64,000 bases of DNA. Origin: an uncultured Methanomicrobiales archaeon. Its GTDB lineage: Archaea > Halobacteriota > Methanomicrobia > Methanomicrobiales > Methanospirillaceae. Of the stretch, positions 16,831 to 25,628 are shown piece by piece. How positions within the stretch are numbered: the stretch's first letter is position 1; the number at the start of each line of letters is the position of its first letter. The stretch is from contig CAIULN010000020.1 of assembly GCA_903900025.1 (NCBI GenBank), forward strand, positions 1 through 64,000, given 5' to 3'. The translations under genes and the position numbers were made by a program. The notes under the pieces are model-generated. The model did no database searches. It saw nothing but the letters and a program-made list of their open reading frames with translations, and had not been told where the DNA came from.

Positions 16831-17428
16831 ATAATATTTTCGCTCTGCAGAAATGCTTTATAAAATATCATATGACGTTCTTGGGGGAATCAATTGTCGC
16901 TGTAAGCGAGGATTGATGAGAGAAATCATGAAATGGTTTCGATTTGTTTGACTGTTCCGTAAGGAAGAGCAAACAGGAGAAGATGTAAAAAATCTTCGAC
17001 TTTTCTGCCGTTCTGTCAAGAAGGGCTGAATTGAGAAACTATTCAAAAAGGAATAGTTTTGAGCCTCCGCCCCTGCCGCTTTGGCATCCCCCAGAATGCA
17101 CCAGCCATGGAACAAAGTTCGTGAAAATACAAAAATGAGATGAGGTTTTCTCGAGAGCCAATCGTTTCATATTGTGATCAGATAAGTCAGGCGATTCACC
17201 TCCCTTATTATAGCTGATGAAGATATCAAAAGGTCTTTTAAGAGTACCGTTTTCCTCTGGTTGCACACGTATTATTATCGATACGTTCTTTACCAATCGG
17301 CACAGTGTTATTATGGAATTTATGCACTTCCTTTCGGTGAGGACGTGCGCATGCCAGGCCCCGATACAACGCCTTTGCCCTGCACGTGAATCCCTGCAAG
17401 AGATCAGGAAGCCATAAGTTTCATGTGG
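16831..17428. other. Long stretch without a recognisable gene
   Basis: About 600 bases lie between the lipoprotein and tRNA-Arg. The open frames on the minus strand here run into the tRNA or have poor composition, and I do not believe them. The base composition is mixed, with scattered TTGATGA and CTGATGA strings that faintly recall C/D-box motifs but have no convincing paired D box. The last 50 bases presumably hold the tRNA promoter. I see nothing else I can name. Confidence 0.4.
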
Positions 17429-17500
17429 GTCCCGGTGGGGTAGTGGACATCCTAGAAGCCTGCGGAGCTTTTGACCCGGGTTCAAGTCCCGGCCGGGGCG
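17429..17500 (+). tRNA. tRNA-Arg (anticodon GCG)
   Basis: A 72-base cloverleaf folds here. The acceptor stem is GTCCCGG with CCGGGGC (one T-G pair). The D arm starts at 17438 and has the GTGG loop core. The anticodon stem is GAAGC/GCTTT with loop CTGCGGA, giving T33 then anticodon GCG at 17462-17464. The T arm is CCGGG/CCCGG with loop TTCAAGT. The discriminator is G17500. CCA is not encoded (TCA follows), as is common in archaea. Anticodon GCG reads CGC/CGU arginine codons. Confidence 0.9.
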
Positions 17501-17699
17501 TCAATTTTTTTATCAATGCTTTGGAATAAATGGGTGATCTTTGAGGACCCCCGCCAACTATCAGTCAGGATGAAAGTTTTTTAAAAATATCAACAAATGT
17601 AAAAAAATTCTGTATATAATAATAATCATTTTTAAAGATTATTCAAGAGATCGGATTTTTGATGGTCTTTATACAATCAACAAAAAATGTATTAATTTT

Positions 17700-18737
17700 T
17701 TAAAGCCTTGGCTTAACTTTCAAGGCGGCAACGAGCACCGCGATACCCGCTTCGATATCACCGATGTCAAGAACTTCAACCGGAGAATGGATATAGCGGG
17801 TAGGGGGACTTATCGTGGTGCTCGGCACCCCGCCTTTGTTCAGGTGAATAGCGGTCGCATCGGTCGTTCCTCCTGTTCCGACTTCCATCTGAACAGGGAT
17901 GCCGTTGGCATCTGCAGTATCCTTTAGCCATTTTACAATCGCACGGCTTGCAATCAGACCCCGCCCACTGGAATCGATAAGTGTAATGACCGGCCCCTTC
18001 CCCATTTCAACCGCCGCATCCTTCATTTCGATACCCGGGTGGTCACCTGGAATGGTCACATCAGTGGCAATCGCACAATCGGGATCGAGCATATAGGCAC
18101 TGGTCCGTGCTCCTTTGAGGCCGACCTCTTCCTGCACGGTAAAGACCCCATAGACCGTGAACGGCGAGTCGAGTTGCTGCATGGTCTGGATCAGCAGGGC
18201 AACCCCCGCACGGTTGTCGAATGCCTTGCCCGTAACACGGTTATTCGCAAGCTCTGTGAACTCACGGTCAACGGTGACCGGTGTCCCGACCTCGATGCCG
18301 AGTTGGGCGACATCATCGCGGTTGCATGCACCGACATCGATGAACATATCATCGACCTTCACCCCTTTCTTGCGCTCCTCCTCATCCATCATGTGCGGTG
18401 GTTTGCCGCCGATGACACCATAACACTGCCCCTTTGTGCCGTGGAGGACAACACGCTGGTTGTAGAGGGTCGGGGCATACCACCCGCCGAGTGCAACGAA
18501 CCGTAAGAAACCCTTTTCATCGATAAATTTCACCATGAGCCCGATCTCGTCCATGTGGGCGGCAAGCATCACCCTGAACTTATTCCCCTTTTTCACCGCA
18601 ATCAGGTTGCCCATGGTATCTTCCGAGATCTCGTCAACATGTCCTTTGAGTTCCCGTTTTATGATAGAGAACACGCTTCCTTCGCTTCCGGAGACACCAT
18701 GGGCGTTGGACAATTTCCTTAAAAGTTCTTTGACCAT
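17700..18737 (-). CDS. M42-family metallo-aminopeptidase
   Basis: M42 enzymes (TET aminopeptidases, once annotated as endoglucanases) trim peptides in the cytosol as large self-compartmentalised complexes. The 345-residue protein shows AAHMDEIGLMV (metal His and Asp), KAFDNRAG (bridging Asp), VQEEVGLKGA (catalytic and metal Glu), ATDVTIPGDHP and the C-terminal SPPTRYIHSPVE with the last metal His. I place the start at ATG 18737, preceded by AGGTGAG; the frame extends upstream only through the end of the aminotransferase gene. It follows that gene by one base. Confidence 0.93.
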   Translation of the reverse strand: MVKELLRKLSNAHGVSGSEGSVFSIIKRELKGHVDEISEDTMGNLIAVKKGNKFRVMLAAHMDEIGLMVKFIDEKGFLRFVALGGWYAPTLYNQRVVLHGTKGQCYGVIGGKPPHMMDEEERKKGVKVDDMFIDVGACNRDDVAQLGIEVGTPVTVDREFTELANNRVTGKAFDNRAGVALLIQTMQQLDSPFTVYGVFTVQEEVGLKGARTSAYMLDPDCAIATDVTIPGDHPGIEMKDAAVEMGKGPVITLIDSSGRGLIASRAIVKWLKDTADANGIPVQMEVGTGGTTDATAIHLNKGGVPSTTISPPTRYIHSPVEVLDIGDIEAGIAVLVAALKVKPRL

Positions 18738-18738
18738 G

Positions 18739-19845
18739 CTACTCACCTGTTGCCTTTTGGATCCTATCAAGAGCTCTCGTGATGTTCTCGCGCGACGTTG
18801 CATAACTCATCCGGGTATATTCAGGGGCATTGACGCCGAATGCGGTGCCTGGAACAACAATCACGCCTTTTTCTATAATCTTCTGCGTGAGGGCGGGCTT
18901 CATCGGGACAAATGTATAGAATGCCCCTTCAGGTGTTGGGAAGGAGAAGCCAAGGTCTGCCAGTCCCCTGCAGATAAGGTCGCGGCGGGCCCGGTATTCA
19001 TCGCGCATCACCTTCACCATCTGCTGGTCCCCGGTATATGCAGCAACCGCCGCGTACTGCGAGATAGAAGTCGCGCATGCCTGGCAGTACTGGTGCACCT
19101 TCAGGCATTGCCCCACGATATCCGCTGGTGCCGCGAGATACCCCAGCCTCCAGCCCGTCATCGCGTACGTCTTGCTTGTCGCATTGATCGTGATCACATC
19201 CTCCCCGAACCGCGCGGCGCTCCAGTGTTTTTTCCCGTAGATGAAGTGCTCGTAGACTTCATCAGAGACAACCGTTACTCCGTGGTCGTTTGCAAATTCC
19301 ACGAGCGCCTGAATCGATTCCCTGCTCTCGACGGCACCAGTCGGGTTTCCCGGTGAGTTGAGGACCAGCAACCGTGCACCTTTCATCAGGGCCTTTGCCT
19401 GTTCTACATCAATATGGAGATTCTTATCGAGAGGGACGCTGACGGGGCGCCCACCTGCCATGGTGGCAAGTGCCGCATAGGACACAAAACCCGGGTCCTG
19501 GCAGAGGACCCGATCCCCCTGTTCGACCAGTGCCTGCATCACAATATGCAGCGCTTCGCTTGCACCCGCAGTCACAATGAGCTGGTCAGGTTGATAAGTA
19601 ATCCCGTTCTCGCTGTTAAATTTTTCACAGATAGCGGTACGGAGTTCCGAAATACCGTTATTTGTGGTATAGCCGGTCTTTCCCTCCCGTATCGCCTGGA
19701 TCGCTGCATCCTTGATATGCTGGGGCGTGTCAAAGTCGGGCTGGCCGAGCCCGAGGTTGATTGAGTCCGGGCCTGCCGCCTCAAAAATCCGGCGGATGCC
19801 GGATATTTCAATCCCCTGCACACGTTGCGCAAACCGCTCCTGCAT
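18739..19845 (-). CDS. PLP-dependent aminotransferase, class I (aspartate/aromatic type)
   Basis: The 368-residue protein is a fold-type I aminotransferase. It has NLGLGQPDFDTP near the start, YTTNNGISELR, the NSPGNPTGA strand with substrate contacts, SDEVYEHFIY, and the SKTYAMTGWRLGY motif holding the PLP Schiff-base Lys. A conserved Arg for the substrate carboxylate is in TRMSYATS. Aspartate, aromatic or branched-chain specificity cannot be told by eye. It is upstream of the M42 peptidase gene and downstream of hxlB on the same strand. Confidence 0.92.
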   Translation of the reverse strand: MQERFAQRVQGIEISGIRRIFEAAGPDSINLGLGQPDFDTPQHIKDAAIQAIREGKTGYTTNNGISELRTAICEKFNSENGITYQPDQLIVTAGASEALHIVMQALVEQGDRVLCQDPGFVSYAALATMAGGRPVSVPLDKNLHIDVEQAKALMKGARLLVLNSPGNPTGAVESRESIQALVEFANDHGVTVVSDEVYEHFIYGKKHWSAARFGEDVITINATSKTYAMTGWRLGYLAAPADIVGQCLKVHQYCQACATSISQYAAVAAYTGDQQMVKVMRDEYRARRDLICRGLADLGFSFPTPEGAFYTFVPMKPALTQKIIEKGVIVVPGTAFGVNAPEYTRMSYATSRENITRALDRIQKATGE

Positions 19846-19863
19846 TTTTTTGCCTCCGTTCGA

Positions 19864-20463
19864 TTACTCAATATTCGCATGACGGTTCTTCAGGGCATTC
19901 TCATCGGTCTTGGTAATTTCCATGAGCCGTGAGATAATGGCATCGGCAAACATGATCGATGCGGTTTCAAAGAGAGTCCCGAGAGGAGCAAATGACTTAT
20001 GCTCTCCCAGCATCTGCCTGATCTCAAATTCGACCGCATCATCATCCACCTCATCCCGCTGGTGTTCAATGATCACGATGCAGTCAGCAATTTTACCGAT
20101 CCGTGAATCGGCGTTCGAGGTAATCAGGCAGATATGGGCTCCGATCTCCCGTGCCGTCTCTGCAATGTCAGCAACGGTTTTTGTTTTGCCGGATCCGGAG
20201 AACACGACCATCACATCATCCCTGTTGAGCGCCGGCGTGATCGTTTCGCCGACAACAAATGCGGCAAGACCGAGATGCATCAGGCGCATGGCAAACGCCT
20301 TTGCCACCAGCCCGGATCGTCCCGCCCCGATCACATAGATCCTTTTTGCATGCAGCAGTTGGGCGAGAAAGTTTTCCACATCATCATCAGAAATTGCCTT
20401 GGAGATCGCCCGTATCTTTGATGCCATCAGCTGCATCATTTCCTGTACCCTCTTGTCTGCCAT
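19864..20463 (-). CDS. hxlB: 6-phospho-3-hexuloisomerase (SIS domain)
   Basis: The 199-residue protein is a single SIS domain with YVIGAGRSGLVAKAFAMRLMHLG, VFSGSGKTKTV and a C-terminal helix, matching archaeal 6-phospho-3-hexuloisomerase. In archaea this enzyme works with hexulose-phosphate synthase to interconvert fructose 6-phosphate and ribulose 5-phosphate plus formaldehyde, which supplies pentose phosphates. The start at 20463 is supported by GGGAGG nine bases upstream; the open frame further upstream is not coding. The partner synthase is not in this window. Confidence 0.88.
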   Translation of the reverse strand: MADKRVQEMMQLMASKIRAISKAISDDDVENFLAQLLHAKRIYVIGAGRSGLVAKAFAMRLMHLGLAAFVVGETITPALNRDDVMVVFSGSGKTKTVADIAETAREIGAHICLITSNADSRIGKIADCIVIIEHQRDEVDDDAVEFEIRQMLGEHKSFAPLGTLFETASIMFADAIISRLMEITKTDENALKNRHANIE

Positions 20464-20622
20464 AATCCTCCCAGAAAGAATATTATCCCATAGTAAAAGA
20501 GAATTTCGTAGAAAGAACAATCATCATATGCCGGGATTTTACATCAGGCAGAATATCCTTTGAGTAACACACAACAACCCCGCCCACAATGACCATAATG
20601 AACAGGAATTACCGCACCGATC

Positions 20623-21444
20623 ATGACTGATAACAACCTGATACCGCCGTTCTTTTCCAGCAATGATTGTATCTTGTACCATGCCGACTGCCTTGATCTC
20701 CTCTCCCGGCTGGAGGAACATTCAGTGGACCTGATCTTTGCCGATCCTCCCTACAACCTCTCAAACGGGGGGTTCACCTGCAAAAGCGGGCGGCGTGCGC
20801 CGGTTCACAAGGGGACATGGGATGAGAGCCGCGGCATCGAATCGGATTTTCAATTCCATACCGCATGGATCACCGCGTGCCGCAGGGTACTCAATGAAAA
20901 CGGCACGATCTGGATCTCCGGCACCTATCATTCGGTCTATGCCTCCGGGTACGCACTCCAGTGCACCGGCTACCATATCCTCAATGACATCTGCTGGTTC
21001 AAACCCAATGCACCGCCGAATTTGAGCGGGCGCTATTTCACGGCAAGTCATGAAACGCTCATCTGGGCACGGAAAAGCAGGGATGCACGTCATACATTCA
21101 ACTATGACATCACCAAAAATGGTGAATGGAGCGAAGATGCCTTCAAACGACCGGAAAGACAGATGCGTTCGGTTTGGAGCATCCCTTCACCAAAGAGAGC
21201 CGAGAAGAGATACGGAAGCCACCCCACCCAGAAACCAAGGGCACTGTTAAAAAGGATAATTTTGTCCTGTACCCGGGAAGGGGATACCGTGCTCGACCCT
21301 TTCTGCGGGAGCGGGACAACCGGTCTTGTTGCATATGAATTTCATCGCAGGTTCATCGGGATTGATTCTGAAAAGAAATATCTGGACCTTGCCCGTAAAC
21401 GGTTCCTCAACCTTGTGGATTCAGGCGAGGGGAATATCCGATAG
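20623..21444 (+). CDS. Orphan DNA methyltransferase, DpnA-like (beta class)
   Basis: The 273-residue protein methylates a base amino group in DNA using SAM. The catalytic motif DPPYN at 41-45 comes before the SAM motif DPFCGSGTTG at 225-234, the order typical of beta-class N6-adenine/N4-cytosine enzymes. The SNGGFTCKSG-KGTWDES segment and APPNLSGRYFTASHETLIWARK closely recall DpnA (M2.DpnII) and MboII-type enzymes. HPTQKP is present. No restriction nuclease or specificity subunit lies beside it, so it looks like an orphan. The target sequence cannot be read from the protein by eye. Confidence 0.9.
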   Translation: MTDNNLIPPFFSSNDCILYHADCLDLLSRLEEHSVDLIFADPPYNLSNGGFTCKSGRRAPVHKGTWDESRGIESDFQFHTAWITACRRVLNENGTIWISGTYHSVYASGYALQCTGYHILNDICWFKPNAPPNLSGRYFTASHETLIWARKSRDARHTFNYDITKNGEWSEDAFKRPERQMRSVWSIPSPKRAEKRYGSHPTQKPRALLKRIILSCTREGDTVLDPFCGSGTTGLVAYEFHRRFIGIDSEKKYLDLARKRFLNLVDSGEGNIR

Positions 21445-21585
21445 ATCACGGACTTTTTATACTTTTCAAAAAAGATTGTTCAGTAATTATCCAGATCTGA
21501 TGCCAGGCGGAGATCTCGATATAGGTTATGATGAGTCCCCGCAATTGCAGCGGATCCTTAATCAAAAAAAGGTTGAAATGCGTTA

Positions 21586-22467
21586 TTAGTTCCTTTTGAT
21601 GCCAGAACGGACAATCAGGAGGACACCAACGACACAGAGGGCCAGGATAATTGTTGTGGATGCAATGCCGGTACGGGACGGGGTCTCTTGGTTTGTGGTG
21701 ACCGTGGCAGCCTCAATGGTCTGGGTTGGAACCGGTGTAGTGGGAACGGGTGCGGGTTGTGTGGTTGTCAGATTCTTTGGTTCACCTACCGTAAGTCCGA
21801 CAGCAAGGTTGTTTTTCATGGAAGGGTTTGACCCGATAATATTGTATTGTCCAGGACTCATGTCTGCGTGAAAGCTGTATGCGAAGGATCCGTCGTTGCC
21901 CACCGGAGACATGAAGGTGTGAAGCACGGTTCCTGATGTATCAAGGACCTCGATCTTCACATAGCTGACACCTTTTTCTGCCATCCCCTGAAGTTCGACA
22001 TAGTCCCCAACTCCCGTGGAGGCAGGTTGTGCGATCATATAAAATTCCGGTTTTTTCAACAGAATCGATGTTGTTGCCGTTTGTTCAGGACGGGATAGAT
22101 CCGATGCGATGAACGTATATCGGGCAGTCTGCAATTTCGATACATCAACGCGCGAGCTGTCCCAGGAAAAGATCCATTTGCCGTTTGCATCAACCCGTGC
22201 TGTGTTTGCAGCCCCCTGAGTCCCGCCAAGATCAGACGGGGGGACTCCTTCCTGAGGAAGCCCGGGACCGGTGATTTTGATCAGGGTGGTATTTCCGATC
22301 GTATTTTTTCCGTCGAAGATAATCGTATCACCGATATAATTTCCGCCGGATCCCCGGTATGTGATAGTGATTGTTTCAGTAGCCGCACCGACCGGTGTCG
22401 CAAGGCATATCACTGCGCAGAGCAGAAAAAGTGCCAAAAAGAGGGATTTTACCCAGGTTGTTACCAT
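21586..22467 (-). CDS. Membrane-anchored surface protein (DUF3821-like)
   Basis: The 293-residue protein has a signal peptide (MVTTWVKSLFLALFLLCAV then ATPVGAA), then two beta-rich repeats that include ITYRGSGGNYIGDTIIFDG and a GPGLP turn, which I associate with DUF3821 surface proteins of Methanomicrobia. A Thr/Pro-rich stalk (about 235-265) and a C-terminal membrane helix with a basic RSGIKRN end follow. The start at 22467 has GAGGAAG upstream; the longer frame is discounted. It is probably displayed on the cell surface and glycosylated, which is inference. It is divergent from the acs operon. Confidence 0.75.
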   Translation of the reverse strand: MVTTWVKSLFLALFLLCAVICLATPVGAATETITITYRGSGGNYIGDTIIFDGKNTIGNTTLIKITGPGLPQEGVPPSDLGGTQGAANTARVDANGKWIFSWDSSRVDVSKLQTARYTFIASDLSRPEQTATTSILLKKPEFYMIAQPASTGVGDYVELQGMAEKGVSYVKIEVLDTSGTVLHTFMSPVGNDGSFAYSFHADMSPGQYNIIGSNPSMKNNLAVGLTVGEPKNLTTTQPAPVPTTPVPTQTIEAATVTTNQETPSRTGIASTTIILALCVVGVLLIVRSGIKRN

Positions 22468-22627
22468 ATTCTTCCTCTGTTTATAAAGAATATCATTAAG
22501 TCGGGATAAATATTTTTGTAATTTTTGCATGTCTATACAGTAAAAAAGACGGAGAATGCAGGAAATATCCCGTTCCGAAACTATATCTGATGTACAGACC
22601 AATGGAGTGATCAGAGGATTATCAGCA
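22468..22627. promoter_or_regulatory. Divergent promoter region: surface protein / acs operon
   Basis: These 160 bases separate two divergent genes. ATAAATATTTTTGTAA at about 22506-22521 is a good TATA-like stretch. A GGAG lies one base before an ATG at 22556, and AGAGG lies at 22613-22617 before the ATG I favour at 22628. No operator repeat is seen. Confidence 0.4.
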
Positions 22628-24658
22628 ATGACCGACGTAAAAATCGCAGTAACATCCGGTGAAAAACGCCTACAAAACCGGATATTATCGATTTCTACAC
22701 CACGTGCCTATGATGAAACCGCCTATCATCTCCCTGTCTCGTACGCACTGACCGGACTTGCTGTGCATGATCGTGCAACTGCGCAGGAGGCCTATGCCCG
22801 GTCAGGGAACAACACGATCGTCGCAGCAGAATGCCTCCTTTCAGAACAGTTTGCCATAGGGGGAAAAGAACATGCACCGTACACGGGATTTATCGGGGAT
22901 ACGGTGCTGCGCAAGCTGGGGTATTCCCTTGTTGACGGGAGCATTCTGGGCCTCGCCCTAGTGATCGGCACACCGGACAACGCAGGTCTGGCAGCCGGTA
23001 TCTGCAGGGAGCTGCAGGAAAAATACATGCTCACCTTTCTCTCCGGGGGTGTCGTTCCTGCACTCTCCGGCACTGGCGTGAAACTGGGGCTTGAATACCG
23101 CCTCATTCCGCTGGGTTCCACGAATACGCACGGGATACACTTCGCAGACATTGTAGCACGGGTTGCGATGATGTTTGGCGGCGTGACTCCGGGTGACTCC
23201 GGACGGCTCCTGAAATATGCCACCGAACGGGCAAAGGCAATCGTGATTGTCTTTTCCGGCCTTTCCGATGAGGACATTGCTTTGGTGGACGCGATGAGAG
23301 CCCTTGGTTTTCCCATTGTTTCCCTTGGACCATACAGCGGCGATGCATGGATTACTGCCATCCCGGAAGATGCGGTGCGCGTGGGAATGGAGGCAAAAGG
23401 CATCCGGGTCACCGTTACTGCCATACCAATCCCGATGGCGTGTTCCCCGGCGTTTGAGGGAAAAAGCATCAGGAAAGAGGAGATGTACGTCGAATTCGGG
23501 GGCGGGAGGTCGCCGGCATTTGAACTGTTAAGGATGCGGAGACCTGGCGAGATCAAGGACGGGCAGATAACCGTGATCGGCCCCGAGATCGATGCGATGA
23601 CGGAAGGGTCTGCAAACCCTCTTGGCATCATTATCGAGGTCGCCGGCAAATCCATGAAAAAGGATTATGAACCGATACTGGAGCGCAGGATCCATAACTT
23701 TGTCAATTACGGGGAAGGATCATGGCATGTTGCCCAGAGGGATCTCATCTGGGTCAGGATCTCAAAGGAAGCGGTTGCAAAAGGCGTAAGGATCGAGCAT
23801 ATCGGAAAACTTCTTGCAGGCAAGTTCCGGATGGACTTCTCAGCGCTCCTCGATGCGGTCGCCGTCACCCTGATCACGGATGAGAAAAAAGTACTTGCAG
23901 CAAAGGATGAGGCAGAAAAAGTCTATGAAGAACGCGATGCACGGATACAGGGGATGCGGGATGAGGACGTAGACACGTATTATTCCTGCACACTCTGCCA
24001 GACATTCGCACCCAATCATGTATGCGTCATCACTCCCGAACGCCCCGCTCTCTGCGGAGCCATCAGCTGGCTCGATGGAAAAATTGCCTACGAAATCTCG
24101 CCCGCGGGCCCGAACCAACCTGTAAAGAAAGGGGCGTTAATCAACGCACAGAACGGGGAGTACGAGGGAGTCAACCGGTTTGTGAAAAAAACAAGCCACG
24201 GCGAGATCGACCGGTGCTCGCTGTACAGCGTCATGGAATACCCGATGACCTGCTGCGGGTGTTTCGAGTGCATCGCCCTCATGCTCCCGGAAGTGAACGG
24301 GATTATGGTCGTGAACCGTGAGTTCAAAGGAGTCACGCCGTCAGGGATGACGTTCTCCACGCTTGCCGGGACAATCGGCGGGGGGGCACAGACGCCCGGT
24401 TTTGCGGGTATTTCCAAGAACTATATTCTCTCAGACCGGTTCCTCCAGGGGGAAGGGGGTATTGAGCGCCTCGTCTGGATGCCGATCCAGCTTAAGGACG
24501 AATTAAAAAATCGGCTGCAGAAAAAACTCAGTGAACAGGGTCATGCTGACCTCTTTGAAAAGATCGCCGATGAAACAAAGGCAGCTACCATTGAAGAACT
24601 CACAACGTATCTCGCCGGCGTGGATCACCCAGCCCTCTCAATGAAACCGCTGGTGTGA
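22628..24658 (+). CDS. acsB: Acetyl-CoA synthase catalytic subunit, bacterial AcsB-type
   Basis: AcsB joins a methyl group, CO and CoA into acetyl-CoA at a nickel-iron-sulfur A-cluster. In this 676-residue protein the 4Fe-4S ligands are Cys454, 457, 466 and 476 (YSCTLCQTFAPNHVC then PALCG). The two-nickel ligands are the Cys543-Gly544-Cys545 motif in TCCGCFEC, with extra Cys on each side. GGVTPG, YVEFGGGRSPAFELLR and GPNQP segments also match the acetogen enzyme. Archaeal CdhC is about 470 residues and lacks the N-terminal domain; this one keeps it, though it is shorter than the 729-residue Moorella enzyme at the extreme N-terminus. Start: ATG 22628 with AGAGG ten bases upstream; ATG 22556 is possible. 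First gene of a six-gene operon. No carbon monoxide dehydrogenase catalytic gene is adjacent. Confidence 0.95.
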   Translation: MTDVKIAVTSGEKRLQNRILSISTPRAYDETAYHLPVSYALTGLAVHDRATAQEAYARSGNNTIVAAECLLSEQFAIGGKEHAPYTGFIGDTVLRKLGYSLVDGSILGLALVIGTPDNAGLAAGICRELQEKYMLTFLSGGVVPALSGTGVKLGLEYRLIPLGSTNTHGIHFADIVARVAMMFGGVTPGDSGRLLKYATERAKAIVIVFSGLSDEDIALVDAMRALGFPIVSLGPYSGDAWITAIPEDAVRVGMEAKGIRVTVTAIPIPMACSPAFEGKSIRKEEMYVEFGGGRSPAFELLRMRRPGEIKDGQITVIGPEIDAMTEGSANPLGIIIEVAGKSMKKDYEPILERRIHNFVNYGEGSWHVAQRDLIWVRISKEAVAKGVRIEHIGKLLAGKFRMDFSALLDAVAVTLITDEKKVLAAKDEAEKVYEERDARIQGMRDEDVDTYYSCTLCQTFAPNHVCVITPERPALCGAISWLDGKIAYEISPAGPNQPVKKGALINAQNGEYEGVNRFVKKTSHGEIDRCSLYSVMEYPMTCCGCFECIALMLPEVNGIMVVNREFKGVTPSGMTFSTLAGTIGGGAQTPGFAGISKNYILSDRFLQGEGGIERLVWMPIQLKDELKNRLQKKLSEQGHADLFEKIADETKAATIEELTTYLAGVDHPALSMKPLV

Positions 24659-24667
24659 GGGCAGACG

Positions 24668-25627
24668 ATGGCACCTGATATCCGATTTGACTGGACAGGT
24701 ACGGTTGGCAGCGTCGTTCTTGGTGCTACAAAAACGGAGGGGGGAACACGAAAAATTTCATACCGGATTGGGGGCGGGAGTACCCTGCCGTTTCTTTCCG
24801 GCAATGCTTCCTCACCTTCGCCCCTCGTTGCGCTGGAGATCTGCGATACATCCGAGTACTGGTCTCCCGTCATACGGAATTACTGTGGTGATCTTGTTGA
24901 CGATATCCATGCTTGGTCGCAGGCTGCAGAGACTCTCTATGGGGCTGACCTTGTCCGCCTGTACCTGACAAGCACAAAGGAACGGAATTTTTCCGATATT
25001 GTGTCGGTGAAAACGAGCATTGAGGACGTGCTGTCGGCTACAGGTCTCCCTCTTATTATTGAAGGGAGCAATGAGCCAAAGATCGACAGTGAAGTGTTCC
25101 TGAAATGTGGTGAGGCGGGGGAGGGCGAGCGTTTGCTTCTTGGGACCGCAGAAGCCAGCAGGTACCGCAGTATCGCTGCCGCTGCACTTGCCTACAACCA
25201 TTCGCTTATTGCCCAGTCGCCGATCGATATCAACCTCGCAAAACAGCTCAATATCCTGCTGCGCGAGATAGGAGTCCCGCGCGATCATATCGTCATCGAT
25301 CCGTACACCGGCACACTCGGATATGGTTTTGAGTACTCGTACTCTGCAATCGAACGCATCCGGTTCTCCGCTCTCAAAGGTGATGCCGACCTTGCGATGC
25401 CCATGATCTCTTCTGCAACCGACACACTTACAGTAAAGGAGGTCAGGGAAGCAGATCCAAAATGGCAGGATGAGATAGCTGTACAGTGGGAATTCTATAC
25501 CGGCATCGCAGCGGCAGTCGCCGGCGCTGAGATCATCTGTGTACGTCATCCAAGGACCATCCCCATGTTGCGGAAGGCTTTCCTGGACCTCAAAACCGGT
25601 ACTGCAGGTCCCGCGGGGTTGACGTGA
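24668..25627 (+). CDS. acsD: Corrinoid iron-sulfur protein small subunit
   Basis: AcsD (CdhD) is the TIM-barrel subunit of the corrinoid iron-sulfur protein that carries the methyl group to acetyl-CoA synthase. The 319-residue product shows the family pattern VALEICDTSEYWS, DLVRLYLTST, IIEGSNEPKIDSEV, LIAQSPIDINLAKQLN and IVIDPYTGTLGYGFEY. Length matches the bacterial AcsD form rather than the longer archaeal CdhD. A GAGGGCAG site precedes the ATG, ten bases after the acsB stop. It pairs with AcsC, encoded directly downstream with a one-base gap. Confidence 0.95.
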   Translation: MAPDIRFDWTGTVGSVVLGATKTEGGTRKISYRIGGGSTLPFLSGNASSPSPLVALEICDTSEYWSPVIRNYCGDLVDDIHAWSQAAETLYGADLVRLYLTSTKERNFSDIVSVKTSIEDVLSATGLPLIIEGSNEPKIDSEVFLKCGEAGEGERLLLGTAEASRYRSIAAAALAYNHSLIAQSPIDINLAKQLNILLREIGVPRDHIVIDPYTGTLGYGFEYSYSAIERIRFSALKGDADLAMPMISSATDTLTVKEVREADPKWQDEIAVQWEFYTGIAAAVAGAEIICVRHPRTIPMLRKAFLDLKTGTAGPAGLT

Positions 25628-25628
25628 G

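Noticed and set aside
16880-17240. TTGATGA and CTGATGA strings suggesting a C/D-box small RNA
   Set aside because: The C boxes differ from RTGATGA, and no matching CTGA D box with internal C'/D' spacing could be found.
17039-17485. A 148-residue open frame on the minus strand
   Set aside because: It covers the tRNA-Arg gene and has no ribosome-binding site or protein-like pattern. The tRNA is certain, so the frame is chance.
22792-23655. A 287-residue antisense frame within acsB
   Set aside because: It lies entirely opposite the catalytic acsB gene and has shadow-type composition rich in Ser, Pro and Arg.
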